Assembly (NCBI GenBank): GCA_027186245.1 | Contig: CP114487.1 | Coordinates: forward strand, 868,001-932,000 | Length of the DNA stretch: 64,000 bases | Direction of reading: 5' to 3' | Source: Coriaria nepalensis | Lineage: Eukaryota > Streptophyta > Magnoliopsida > Cucurbitales > Coriariaceae | Shown: piece after piece, positions 20,281 to 30,898 of the stretch | How the letters are laid out: each line of letters starts with the position of its first letter | How positions within the stretch are numbered: position 1 is the stretch's first letter | Notes under the pieces: model-generated | Databases searched by the model: none | What the model was told of the DNA's origin: nothing | What the model saw: the letters and a program-made list of their open reading frames with translations, nothing else | Made by a program: the position numbers and the translations under genes

Positions 20281-21122
20281 TCAACTGTAAGAACGGTGGT
20301 CTAACTCCAAAATCCACCAAAACCAAAAAGTCAACTCCAATCGCACTTCTTGTTCATTAAGAAGTGGTTTTACCTTCTTCAAATAACTTGAAATCTTATT
20401 TTCGGTAATTGAAGTTTGTGTTATTTCTCTAGGACTCTCCCCCAGAATCGCTTTGATTATCTTGTTAGAGCTGGATCTAAGTGCTCGTAAACTTTTCTTT
20501 AAACCTGAATCAGCAAGTGACCATGTAGCTTGGTGCTGCCACTCAAGCTCATGGCTTCTGCTAAGAATTCTAGTCCCTTCAATCACTAGAATAATGGTTA
20601 TGAACCAATAGTCTTCTTCGTCTAATGTAACAGCAAATCCGCCTAAATAACTACTGTTGCCCATATGAACGCTAGAGTTCCGAGGTTTGTTACTGATTTT
20701 TCAAGCACTGCAAGGCAGAGAGCGAAAAGGGTCAGTTTCTTTTCCGGTGCTTCGATTTGTGGTGTTGTTGAACATGCCCGATTTATGACTCTGCCACTTG
20801 TCTTTCTCATACTGTTCTGGGGTGTGAACATGTTTGTAGTTTCTCGACCAGATCCGGTCAGTATTTCTCGAAGGTCTGCTGTATTCACATGAATGATTCC
20901 CCCACTATGTGTTTCGGATATCTCTTGATTCATCGTTGCAGGATTGGCAGGACTTGAAAGTGGTTAACATCTGATTGGGAAAGAGGAACTCTTTTTGGTT
21001 TTGGATTCAATAGGTTATGGAGAAGGAAGGAAGCGCTATGTCCTGGAAATGGGGACGAAATAACCAGACAAGTTCTTTTTTTTTTTTTTGGGTCACAAGG
21101 TCGTTCGTTCTTAGGTCAATCG

Positions 21123-22377
21123 TTGACTTTGGACAGTCTGATCAGTATCGATAATATTTCTGCTTCAGAAAGTCTGATCTCTTCTTCTTGCAGGTCTTTC
21201 CAGTTCAACATCTCGACCAATCTTTCAATCACGAAGAAGTTTATCCCGATCTTTTGCAGGGAGTCGTTTGAAAATTTCTCATTTGTAGCGAATTGGCGGA
21301 GAACTTGGATTCCAATTAGCTGCTCGTCTGGGGAATTAGAAGCCAAGAGCTTCGTAGCAAAAGTGACCATATCCATCTTCAACCCATAAAAAAATCTTCC
21401 ATAAATACATCTAGAATATGCATCGTAAAAGAATCTTCGGATCGAAATCATACCAGAAGGTCCCAATTCACATTCCTTATTCACTTCATCTAATAACTTT
21501 CTGAAAGTCACCTTCCATTCCCAGTAAACCTTCTCTGCCAAGAACAACAGAGCTTCTGCCAATGCCAAGCCATAGAAGATAGTAAGAGCAGCATGTCGGT
21601 TCCTCTTATCAGTATCTCCCTTCTCAACCTCCCCGTAATTTCGCCTAATCAGCTTCATCAATGAAAGAACAACGCAAGTTGTTGCAGATATAAGTTGAAG
21701 CCAGTATAGGAGCTTACTAACATTACTTGCAAGAAAAACCCATCTGACAAAAGGAAGAAGAGGAACATCAGAACTCTTCCATCTCCTACTTGGCAATCTA
21801 GGTGGATTCCACTTCCGTTTTCTGTCTTCATTCACATTATCCTTGATCTCTCTCGACCGTTGGATCTGCTTGATCGGAAGGAGAATTGTTCTCAACGTTC
21901 GGACACGAAAGTGTGAGCTGGACCTCAATGCTCGGAAACTATTAACACTCGCATCAGCAATTGACCATGTGGCTCGATGCTGCCACTCAAGCTCGTGGCT
22001 CCGGCTAAAAAGTCTCGTCCCTTCGATCAAACGAATTATGGTTATGCTCCGAAAGTCGGTTTTGTCAAGAGTAATGGCGAATCCTCCTAGAAGGACCACT
22101 GTGGCCCAGATGAACCCGAGTGTTCCTAGGCCTGTTGCTGCCTTCTCAAGGACTGCAAGTCGGAGAGCGAAGAGAGTTAGTTTCTTTTCCGGGGCCTGGA
22201 TCGCTGTTACTGTCGGAGAAACATAATCTACATTGCTGCTTTCTTTCTTCTCGATACCGGTCCAGGGTTCAAAAATGATGTGGTTGAATTGCTGCTTGTT
22301 TCGCTGATTTTATGAAGATCCGATATCTGCAAATGAATGCTTCCATTAGCTTCTGTTGTTGACTTTCCACGATCCAT
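21123..22377 (-). pseudogene. ARM-repeat membrane protein, third tandem copy, truncated
   Basis: It starts at ATG 22375-22377 (MDRGKSTTEANG). A one-base frame change near 22230-22260 separates this from the APEKKLTLFALRLAVLEKA block. From there it reads cleanly through all membrane segments (GFIWATVVLLGGFAITLD, SKLLYWLQLISATTCVVL, ALTIFYGLALAEALLFLAEK) and the first ARM helices, up to NWKDLQEEEIRLSEAEILS near 21125. The homology then stops, so nearly all the ARM domain and exon 2 are missing. If the frame change were a sequencing error, a 350-residue membrane-only protein could be made; I think a pseudogene is more likely. Confidence 0.8.
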
Positions 22378-24310
22378 GATGATTGGAATCGATGATGTTG
22401 GGAAGTTTTGGATAGAATGAGCGAGATTGACAAGCAGGAAAGAGTGTTGGTTCAATAGTTATGTGTAGAGGAAATTAAGGTTGGGAGGTTTTATAAGCAA
22501 TGGTAAAGAAGATAAGCTTAGGGACAACGTTTTAGTATGTCTTTTGTGGAAATGGTGAAGATACAGCTGCGTAAAGTTGCTTCTTTTTGTGTGACTTTTC
22601 TCGGAAGTTCGTTACTATATTATCGTTACAAATTCATATTTAAAATTCAATTTTGAACCTCCATTTCAAACTATAATTTGTGGAAGATCAAAACTGTAAA
22701 TTATCAAAATTGAGATTTACAAGTAACTGTAAAAACTTGAATATCGAATTGCGAATGTGAAATTAAAAAGTGGAAAATCAAAGCAGATATAAACATCTCA
22801 ACCCTATGATCAATCGAATCATCTTCATCAATGTGAATGACCAGCGGTAGAGCAGCTTCCGCTATGAAATCTCCGTCTCCTTCTTCAACTCTTAAGCACC
22901 CAATACTTCTAGACAAAAACAACATTAAATTTGAAACTTGAATGTAGAACAGGAAGATAGAGAGTGAAGAGGTTGAAGAAGATGAAGAACGGAGAGAGTG
23001 AGTGGTAAAAAGTTGAAAATCGATTTTATAAACGTAGAAAACCGTAATTTATAATTTTCATATTTCAATTTTCTTTTACCCGTTTTTTAACAAATTTCAA
23101 AAACCAATTTTCGTATCTTTATTACAAAAACAGTTGCCAAACACTGTCGTCTCCTACACAAAAACGTTTTTCATTTTTAAAATCCAAAAAACATTATTAG
23201 AAAATGTTTCAAAGCAGACCACCCTTATTTTCTGTAGAATTTTCTGACGTCTCTGTCAGAAAACAAATTTGATTAGCTGGGTGTTATGAGAGATTATCGC
23301 GATGACTCAGCTCTCAAGCTGGTGGCTATGAATCAAGACGACAGAAAAATCTTAAAACGCATTTTTTCAGTTTGTAATAATTTTGATTTGAACATGTTTA
23401 TCTTCTGAACATTATGTGTGATGATTAATGAGACAAGTTGGCAAATTAGTTGGTCATATTAGTAGCTTGTTGGAAAGGGTTACATACATGTAATAAGAGT
23501 TAATTTGAGTCAAGTTAAAGGCTCAAATGCTGAACCATTCTAACACTCTTGGTGTGCAAGAATCAAACTCTTGAACTGACCCCGCCTTTATCCTTATCAT
23601 TGCTTCATTTTGGGTTTCTGGATGCATACAAATTTTGGTTCCTAATTCATGGGAATTGCTCTCTTACTCCAATTCATCATCACCGACCTTTTTTTTTGGA
23701 TCCCGAAATTTTTCTTTTCATTAAGGTAATAAGAACAATAACAAATTAACGGCAAATAAAAGTTTTATACTTTTCATATTAGTTCATGTTTCAGAAAAAT
23801 TACAAAAGTTAACTCGTCTGCTAAAGTTTGTGTCCACCTGCTTCCGGAATCCAGAGTAACCACAAAAACAAGCAACTCTGTGTAATGGAAGCCAGAAATG
23901 TGTATTTATTGGATACAAGAGCAAACATTAAAGGATCAATTCAATCACTAACTTTTGTTTGTTCGTTCTTCAGGTAATCCTCGTCACCTACAGGGTAAGA
24001 GGATGGATTTGTTTGTATTTAGACTTTATAGTGGGTAGATAAATGTAAATACAAAAAATGCAAACTTTTACCAAAAAGAATACGATAAACTTGCTAAACT
24101 TTTTCTGCTTTTCATTCAAGAAGCCATTCACTTGTATCATCACCCATCACAATTTCAAGTATCTACTATCAATCCAATTTATGAGTTAAGAAAAGAATCC
24201 ATAGTGTGATCTACTCATTCAAATTTCAACAGGGGGCTAAATAAAGCTGTTACCTTTGAAACAACACTACTCTGCAATCTGCAATCTGCAATCTGCAATC
24301 TGCATTCATC
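22378..24310. other. Spacer between the ARM array and the guanylate kinase gene
   Basis: AT-rich spacer without a recognised gene. A short frame at 22704-22925 (minus) has no ATG-based support and no family match I trust. The only clear structure is a 7-bp tandem repeat at 24271-24305. Confidence 0.5.
24271..24305. repeat. 7-bp minisatellite (TCTGCAA)n
   Basis: About five head-to-tail copies of TCTGCAA end six bases before the guanylate kinase stop codon, so they lie in that gene's 3' UTR. Confidence 0.9.
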
Positions 24311-25189
24311 TTAGATAACAGCTTTTCTTTGCCGGACCTTAGCTTTTTCAGCATCAATAATGGAATCCACAAGCTTAACCGCATTCTCCAACTTCCCCTC
24401 TTCATTCACAACCACATAATCAAAATTCTTAACATGCTTAACCTCCTCCCTGGCCGTAGCAATTCTCACCAGCAAAGCCTCCTTAGTCTCCGTTTTCCGA
24501 CCAATCAATCTCTCAACCAATGCCAGCTCATTCTCCGGCGCTAGAAACACAAAAACCGCCAAATTTCCGAGCATCCTCCTCAACGTCTCCGCCCCCTGAA
24601 TATCAACTCTCAACAAAATGTCAAACCCTTTCGCCATATAATCCCTAATTTGCTTCTTAGGAATCCCCTTATAATCCCCATAAACCAAAGCGTATTCCAA
24701 CAGCTCGTTACGTTGAACCATTGAAACAAAATCTTCCTTAGAAACAAAATAGTAATCTCTGCCGTCGACCTCACCTGGTCTCATTGCTCGGCTGGTTGCC
24801 GTTACCACGAAATGAAGCCCTTGTCGGACCTCCTTTAGCCGTTTGATCACAGCATCTTTGCCGACCCCACTCGGGCCACTGATTACAATGATTAACGGGC
24901 TCGGGTTGGGGAGAAACGGATCGGAGCTGAAAGCCGATCCTAGGGAGGATTCTAGAGCACGGAGCAGCTCGGACTTGTCCGCCTTGTCGATCTGTGGGAT
25001 GGTCGTTGATCGGGATCTCCTAGCGTCGCCCATTTGGGAAGAAGATAATGAGGTGAAAGAAGATTGCGAGATTGGGGGCAGGAGTTGAACGGATTTCGGG
25101 TTGGGGAGAGAAGCGGGTTTTTGGGTTGGAGGTTTGAGGTGAAGGAGAGGGAAGCGAGACAGAGAAGTGCAGAGGAATCTGCGAAACAT
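24311..25189 (-). CDS. Guanylate kinase, organelle-targeted
   Basis: A single-exon gene of 292 residues. Guanylate kinase transfers phosphate from ATP to GMP to give GDP. The P-loop GPSGVGKD is at about residues 105-112. GMP-binding blocks follow ([43 protein letters not shown]), as does the lid ([13 protein letters not shown]). The first 95 residues are rich in Ser, Pro, Leu and Arg with almost no acids until MGDARRSRS, as expected of a plastid or mitochondrial presequence. Cytosolic plant guanylate kinases lack this kind of leader, so the rice V2 / Arabidopsis AT3G06200 class is the best fit. A start at Met53 would give a form without most of the leader. In Arabidopsis, as I recall, this gene also neighbours an ARM-repeat gene. 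Confidence 0.95.
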   Translation of the reverse strand: MFRRFLCTSLSRFPLLHLKPPTQKPASLPNPKSVQLLPPISQSSFTSLSSSQMGDARRSRSTTIPQIDKADKSELLRALESSLGSAFSSDPFLPNPSPLIIVISGPSGVGKDAVIKRLKEVRQGLHFVVTATSRAMRPGEVDGRDYYFVSKEDFVSMVQRNELLEYALVYGDYKGIPKKQIRDYMAKGFDILLRVDIQGAETLRRMLGNLAVFVFLAPENELALVERLIGRKTETKEALLVRIATAREEVKHVKNFDYVVVNEEGKLENAVKLVDSIIDAEKAKVRQRKAVI

Positions 25190-26268
25190 GGGGGGAGGAG
25201 GAGGAAGAAGGGGAATCTGAATCTAGGGTTTCTCAGCTCTCGTGTACTGGATTCCAAAGTGGTATCTTTTTTCGGCTAGAGCTCTAGAAGGAGCGAATTA
25301 CTGCATTGGTTTCTAATGTGCGCGTTCCATTTTCTGGATAAAAAGTTAGTTATAGCTTCTAGAGGGTACCGTTTGATATTTCCGATAATTTTGGTTTCAT
25401 TATATATCAATCTTGCCCCCATTTGGTTATTTGGGATGGGAGTGGGTATTTTCCGTCGGGAACGGTCCCAACTTCATTCCCAGGTTCGGTGTCATTATTA
25501 TAGAATTAGGAACGGAACCGGTATATGATCAGAATTTCCGGTCAAATTTTAAAATAATAATCGAAATTTGAATTTATAATTTATATAATTCATGTAATCT
25601 TAAAGATCATTAAGAAAATAATTAATTAATAACTCAAATTTATATAACAATCATAAGTACAATTAATTCAACGTTAAAAATTACAGCAAGTTTGCGGCAA
25701 GAAATGGACAGGTCCTGACATCTCTTCTTCCTCTCCTTGTCTAGTCTGTTTCTCAGAACGGTATATGGAGATTTATAGAACAGGTCAAACTTGGAGGGTA
25801 TGGGCTTTCTAGTATGGATGGTTGAATGAAGACCATACTCCTTCTTTGATATTCCTTCCTGTTCGATAGTCGACTAAACGTTGAGATCGGCATTGCTCTT
25901 TTAGATACTTTAATTTATCTTCCGCCTAGTATTTTCTGAATGAAGACTATATTGCTTTCTTCTTCTTAGGATTTCCCAAATTTTTGCAGCAAGTTTGCGG
26001 CAAGAAATGGACTAATGAAGTTACTGATATAAACTACACAACACAGCTCTGATTCTTTATTAAAGAAAAAGCATACATAAGTATAGAATCTTAGAGCGGT
26101 ATACATTTATGCATCATACAGTCCGATTTGATATAGAATATGTTCCTAATATGGTTACCCATCTTAATTCTTATATACTCTAGAAGATTACAACTCGACA
26201 ATTACCCTTTTTCCCCCTGAAGAACACAAATGGTACTATAATTTGATGAAATATTTTGAACTACAAGT
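25190..26268. other. Spacer between guanylate kinase and SERINC
   Basis: Holds the guanylate kinase promoter and the SERINC 3' flank. No gene was recognised. It contains an exact 26-bp direct repeat, described separately. Confidence 0.5.
25684..26012. repeat. Exact 26-bp direct repeat, 303 bp apart
   Basis: The sequence CAGCAAGTTTGCGGCAAG plus the next eight bases occurs at 25684-25709 and again at 25987-26012. The DNA between and around the copies is not otherwise repeated. Confidence 0.9.
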
Positions 26269-28249
26269 CTAATGAAACTCACGATCAGGTATAAGTAAAG
26301 GGGCCACAAGTGACCAGACATATAGCCCAGCAGTGACCCACTCGGTGCATATCCGAACCCAAACTGATGTCCACCCAACATCGATAAGGTCCGAGCTCTC
26401 AGACGAGCTAGTCCAGCCTGAAAGAAGCATAGCAGAATACATGCTAGCCAGAGCGAATATTAGGTGGAAGAATGTGTAAGAGTAACTCACGGGCCGTGCT
26501 TCTGCTTCCTTTTTCTTGTCCTTTCCTTCTTCTAATGTTTCTGCTTCAATCAGTGGTTTACCCGCACCTGCGCAATAATAAAATAAAATGGCAATATTTC
26601 AAATGGGTTCTTAATTTACAAGATCAAGTCCCAATCATTGGAAAGTTTCAGTACCGGATTTAGGTGAAGAAGGTGGGGACAGAAATGTGGTTGAAGATCC
26701 AGCTCGAAGAGCAGAGTATAGAACAGAGAGAACTGTAGTGAGCATCCCAAGGATTAATGTGCTTGTAGAGACTGCAGTTGCATTTTTATGAAGGCCATTG
26801 CAAACATAATCGCGGGGTTCACTAGAGAGACCCGTGTAGCAGACATAAGCACAGTATACAGATATTACAGAAGCAGGCAAAAGACTTCCATTCACCTGTT
26901 CAAGAATTTACCAGGCCGAAATCATATGAAAAGCTTAACTAGATGAAGATACATTACTAGCCTTAGACCCAGAAGAACATGTAGGTCTTACTGCTGGATG
27001 CAGAGCGATGATTCCAAAAGCAAAGGCAAGAATGATGGTCATGACGATGAAGAAAACATTGAGGCCACAGTCATAGCCAGAAGGGTTGAACCAGATGAAT
27101 AGAATTCCAGAGAAAGTAAATGCTACAATGTAACATGCGACTGATATAACAAGCAAAGCGATATACCTAGCCATGACATTCACAAGATCAGCAATGGAAA
27201 AATGAAGGTGAATGGAAGAAGAATTTTAGGGAAAATAACAAAACCAACCATCTCCGTTCATCCTTTTCAACCCAAGCATCATTCCACGAATGTGTAAAGT
27301 CTAGTAATATAATCACTTGAACCAGCAAAAATAAGCCAGCTCCAAATTTTGATGCCACTCCTTCAGAAAGCAAGTTTTTCATAGCTCAATTGTAAATTCT
27401 GAATTTTGTATAAAGTCTAGTAAGATAATCACTTGAACCAGAAAAAACAAACCAGCTCCAAATTTTGATGCCTCAGACGGCAAGTTTTTCATAGCTCAAT
27501 TGTAAATTCTGAATTTTTGTATAATAGATAGAGAAGAAGATCCTCATTTCTAAGTATCCTAACACTGAACTGAAAAAACTAGTAAGCAGTGATTGCTCCA
27601 AATAGAAGAGGCAGAGGAGAGTGGGAATAACTGACCATAAATTGAGATGACAACATTTGGAAGGAAAAACATGAGAACAATAAGCAAAAGCCAGAGCACC
27701 ATCTTGAAAATCCATCCACCATGGTGCCATGAATCCCGCCTATCATTTTGGTCCTTAACACCGATCATTATAAGTGCGAATATCGAAAAGAACAAGAAAT
27801 TCCCTAAGCTCACTCGAAGAACTGCCTGTACTTGATACCATTCCGTTGAATGAGTCCCTGTGTTTATCCCTGTACCGACAATTAAACAAATACACCATTC
27901 ATCAATGGCGTATGTTTATCTGAATTATTCAATTAGGTATGATTTTCAAAACTGGCCCAAAGATTCAAATTCGTCAAATGGGACGCGGTATGCATTCTCT
28001 GATTCAGAGGTAACCGCGCGTGTGAACTGAATAAGAGATATACAGAGAGGATGGGGAAGAAAATAGTGACTTACAAGACAATTTCTCCAAGAGAGGAGCT
28101 GCAACTTCTCTGAGAATCCATGAAACAATCAAGGAAGCACCGAAGATGCCGCAGTAAGCGAGTCTAGCTGATTTCTTCGAGATCCCTGACGCCACTGAGG
28201 TGCAGAGCCCGCAGGTTAGAGCTGTACAGCAGGACAATAAACACGACAT
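26269..28249 (-). CDS. SERINC/TMS multi-pass membrane protein
   Basis: Six exons: 28075-28249, 27636-27869, 27249-27360, 26992-27166, 26655-26895 and 26269-26567. All are GT-AG with matching phases, giving 411 residues, the usual family length. The protein is hydrophobic with about ten membrane segments. Family blocks include the Cys-rich start MSCLLSCCTALTCGLC, VLRVSLGNFLFFSIFAL, SKFGAGLFLLVQVIILLDF, FNPSGYDCGLNVFF, LPASVISVYCAYVCYTGLSS, CNGLHKNATAVS, and the end SLVAPLLIPDREFH. SERINC proteins are proposed to help incorporate serine into phosphatidylserine and sphingolipids; for plants this is inference. The exon 3 acceptor is the least certain boundary because part of that exon is duplicated in the preceding intron. 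Confidence 0.93.
27301..27525 (-). repeat. Tandem duplication covering part of SERINC exon 3
   Basis: Units 27301-27415 and 27416-27525 are about 115 bp each and highly similar. Each contains the exon-3 start (ASKFGAGLF coding) and the adjoining intron with ATAGCTCAATTGTAAATTCT. In transcription order the 27416-27525 copy comes first, inside intron 2; it lacks several bases at the acceptor and stops before the exon's end. Confidence 0.88.
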
Positions 28250-28654
28250 CGCTTTCTTTCTTCTTCTTCTTCTTCAAATTTCTGGAATCTGGCCTTCTCT
28301 CTATCTCTCTGTATCTCTGTCTGTCAACGATAATTTACGTAGGTTGCGGCCTCAACTAGAATCGTCGTCGCTTCGGAAATGACAAATTGCGTCTATACTA
28401 TGTTCTCTATTTTTGGGCTGGACTGACTAAAGATCTAAGTCCAATACGTATCGGATAGTTTGCAAAGTTACGGCCCAGGCCCAAGACTAAAAACAAAACA
28501 AAACAAGAAAAAGAACAAAACAGCAGAGGAAAAGAAAAATATTCAGGTCGCATGTGTTCACGTACATAAAACTGTCTCACCCAAGTTGAAAAGAAAATCC
28601 AAAATGATTAAAGAAAAGAAAAAAAATGATCTGTAGTTTGATTGCTTTGATCTC
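28250..28654. other. Short spacer upstream of SERINC
   Basis: SERINC promoter and leader region with CTT- and TCTCT-rich tracts at 28258-28320 (minus strand reads AAG/AGAGA). No further gene was seen. Confidence 0.5.
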
Positions 28655-30898
28655 TTAACGGGCAGAAGATGCGGGTCTCCCCGGATTTCCTCCCAACGTA
28701 TTCAATCCATCGGCCGATTTGTTCAGTTTTAGTCCTTTACCCTGTCCTCCCTGACCCTGCATAACCCATCCAACAACAGAACCGTACTAAGTTTCAACAA
28801 CCTCACAACCTTAACAAACAAAATGTCTGAAAAGAAATAATGTTAGCTACTCCACACTTACTGCTCCTTTAAACCCACTTAACTTCCTTAGCAACGGAGC
28901 TCTAGCAACATTTGAATCGGCAGCAGCCGCAGCCACACGAATTCTGTCAAAAACATCTTCTAATGTGATGATACCGATAACTTCTCCGTCTTCAGTATCT
29001 TAATCAAGAGATTAAGACATTAATCCATTTGAGCCTGGGCTGGAGTTAGTTCTGTCGATGTCTACAGCAACATGATTATCTGACTTCTCATTGCCTTGTA
29101 GCTATGGAGTTGAGACTTGAGAGTCTTCCTGGCTGATAACTCGTATTGTAGGTGGAAGAATGCTGCTACTATTTCCTTTAGGTTTGACCACAGCTGTCAC
29201 ATGACTACTCCCTTTCTAAAACTCATTCAATATGTCATACAGAGGCATATTGAATGGCACTCTTGGGATTCTTCGGATCGAGACCGCTCCAACTGGGGTC
29301 TCCGTTTCGGGCCGAACCGTGAGAAGACTTTTCACCTGGCTCCGAAAAAATTAAATTGGATTAGATATTAATGTGTAACAATGTTTGATTGAACTCTGTC
29401 GAAATAGTAGCTAAGTACCAGGAGGAGTCTAATGATGTTCTTCGGATTGCCGTAAAGACCGGAACTCGACTATGACCCAGAGCAAGAATTTTCCCCATTG
29501 CCTCCCTGAGCATTTAGATTGATCGGTCTTAAAAGTCATGTTATAAAGCAAGAAGAGTAAACAGAAAACTTACCAGTCCAGTTTGGAATTTCTGTCCAAC
29601 GAGAAGGTCGATTCGTTCTGTGTCATAGCCTCCTCGGCTGTCTGTTCAATCAAAATGATTAATTGAAAACTCCAAGCAGCCATTTTTTTTCTTTTTTTTC
29701 TCACAAAACTTGTTACCTTGTCAGTTAAATCTAGAGCTCCACTGAAGATTTTTGTATCATCACGTGTGAGTTCACTACCCATGCCAGCCAAAACATGAGG
29801 TCAAAAGAAAATGGTAAAGATGAAAAGAAAACAAATGGAGAGGGGGGGTAATACTACTATAATGTAATTGTGGGTTAAAACATTTCACCTCCTGGGCATG
29901 TATGGAGACAAGGGCTTTTAACTGAGATCTCCTAAACAATGCTTCATTATGTCCCAGCAGCCAGTCAAGAATGTGACATACACATTTTTATTAGTTATTA
30001 TCGATTAACAGGAACGGGAATTCGAACCAACCAACTACACTATACATTCGGTATGCGCATTTTAGCCGGGTTCTACCTGCCAGTGGGATAAGAAATTGGA
30101 TAGCATAGAATCATCAGAACTCTCACACGCCCGATAAAATTGGATCGGACGGAAAGCCCGTATCTAGTGCATATTACTTGTGGAAATCACTTGCATGGTC
30201 ATGATCACAAGACGATCAAATTCCATTACACTGCAATCAATAAATAGGTTAAATGACAAAACAAGTTCATCTACATTTGGTACCTCTCCAAATGACGGAA
30301 CAAACGTCACGGACAGGACTAAAGCAACATATTGATTGAAAAGTTTGTCTAGAGATATGGGAAGGGCCTGCAAATTTTCATGGCTTTAAACATTAAACCC
30401 AGTTAATTATCGGCACTAATGCCGATTAGCGATAACAATGCCTTTGAATTTTCAATGCATTGCCTCCATTGCAACCGCGTTACATAAAAGACAAAAGCAA
30501 CGTTACAAGTAGCTGGTGCTGTTTCCGAACAACTGGAAGTATAGCAGCTGAACAGAAATTATACACGAACAAAACAGTTTTGCACGTCCACGTTATTGTA
30601 ACAATTATTTCAAAAGCCATTTACGAGATGGACGAGATGATCGAACCGACCGGCTTGTTTCTTCTACTTTGGGGTCCCGCTACATTGGAGAATTTCAAGA
30701 TCGACTAGGCTGAGAGACATTAGACCAAGATTGAGACCGGACATTATTCCGGCAATGAGGACAAAGAAGCAGGACAACCCGGTGTATGTGAACCACCAAA
30801 CGGATCCGAATGGAATGTGGTCGTCATTCTCGGATCCATGACCCGGATTCTTTCCAGGTCAGAATCCGACTCGTCATTATTGCATTGATCAGATTCAT
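28655..30898 (-). pseudogene. DUF21-CBS (CNNM-like) membrane protein pseudogene
   Basis: From right to left the minus strand reads, in pieces: a start (ATG at 30896-30898, MNLINAIMTSRILT); the first DUF21 helix (GLSCFFVLIAGIMSG, LMSLSLVDLEILQ); RKQHQLLVTLLL; ALPISLDKLFNQYVALVLSV; LGHNEALFRRSQLKALVSIH; LTRDDTKIFSGALDLTDK; TAEEAMTQNESTFSLD; ALGHSRVPV; SLLTVRPETETPVGAVSIRR; EDGEVIGIITLEDVFDRIRV; and a tail ending at a TAA at 28655-28657. Introns are retained, so it is not a processed copy. Defects include a stop after the GTPK block, a frame change in the LLLC block, a frame change after HSRVPV and a stop after ILNEF. DUF21-CBS proteins resemble CNNM/CorC magnesium transporters. The gene is dead but not ancient. 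Confidence 0.9.

Larger units (their letters stand above)
16600..20933 (-). pseudogene. ARM-repeat membrane protein, second tandem copy, degraded
   Basis: This is a decayed relative of the gene at 13371-15781. The amino end is at 20281-20933: ATG at 20931-20933, then APEKKLTLFALCLAVLEKS, with a frame change near 20645-20665. The ARM part lies at 17050-18215 in several frames, with breaks near 17220, 17910-17966 and 18181. A 70-bp island of the gene (LAEALCF region) is at about 18884-18955, separated on both sides by unrelated DNA. About 200 bp of coding sequence corresponding to the middle membrane segments is missing. The second exon (16600-16815) has an internal deletion, and its 5' part is duplicated at about 16895-17042. 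It cannot encode a full protein. Confidence 0.88.

Noticed and set aside
22704..22925. 73-codon minus-strand frame with an acidic VIHIDEDDSIDHRVEM stretch
   Set aside because: Faint likeness to DUF761-type ends only; no promoter, exon context or convincing family match.
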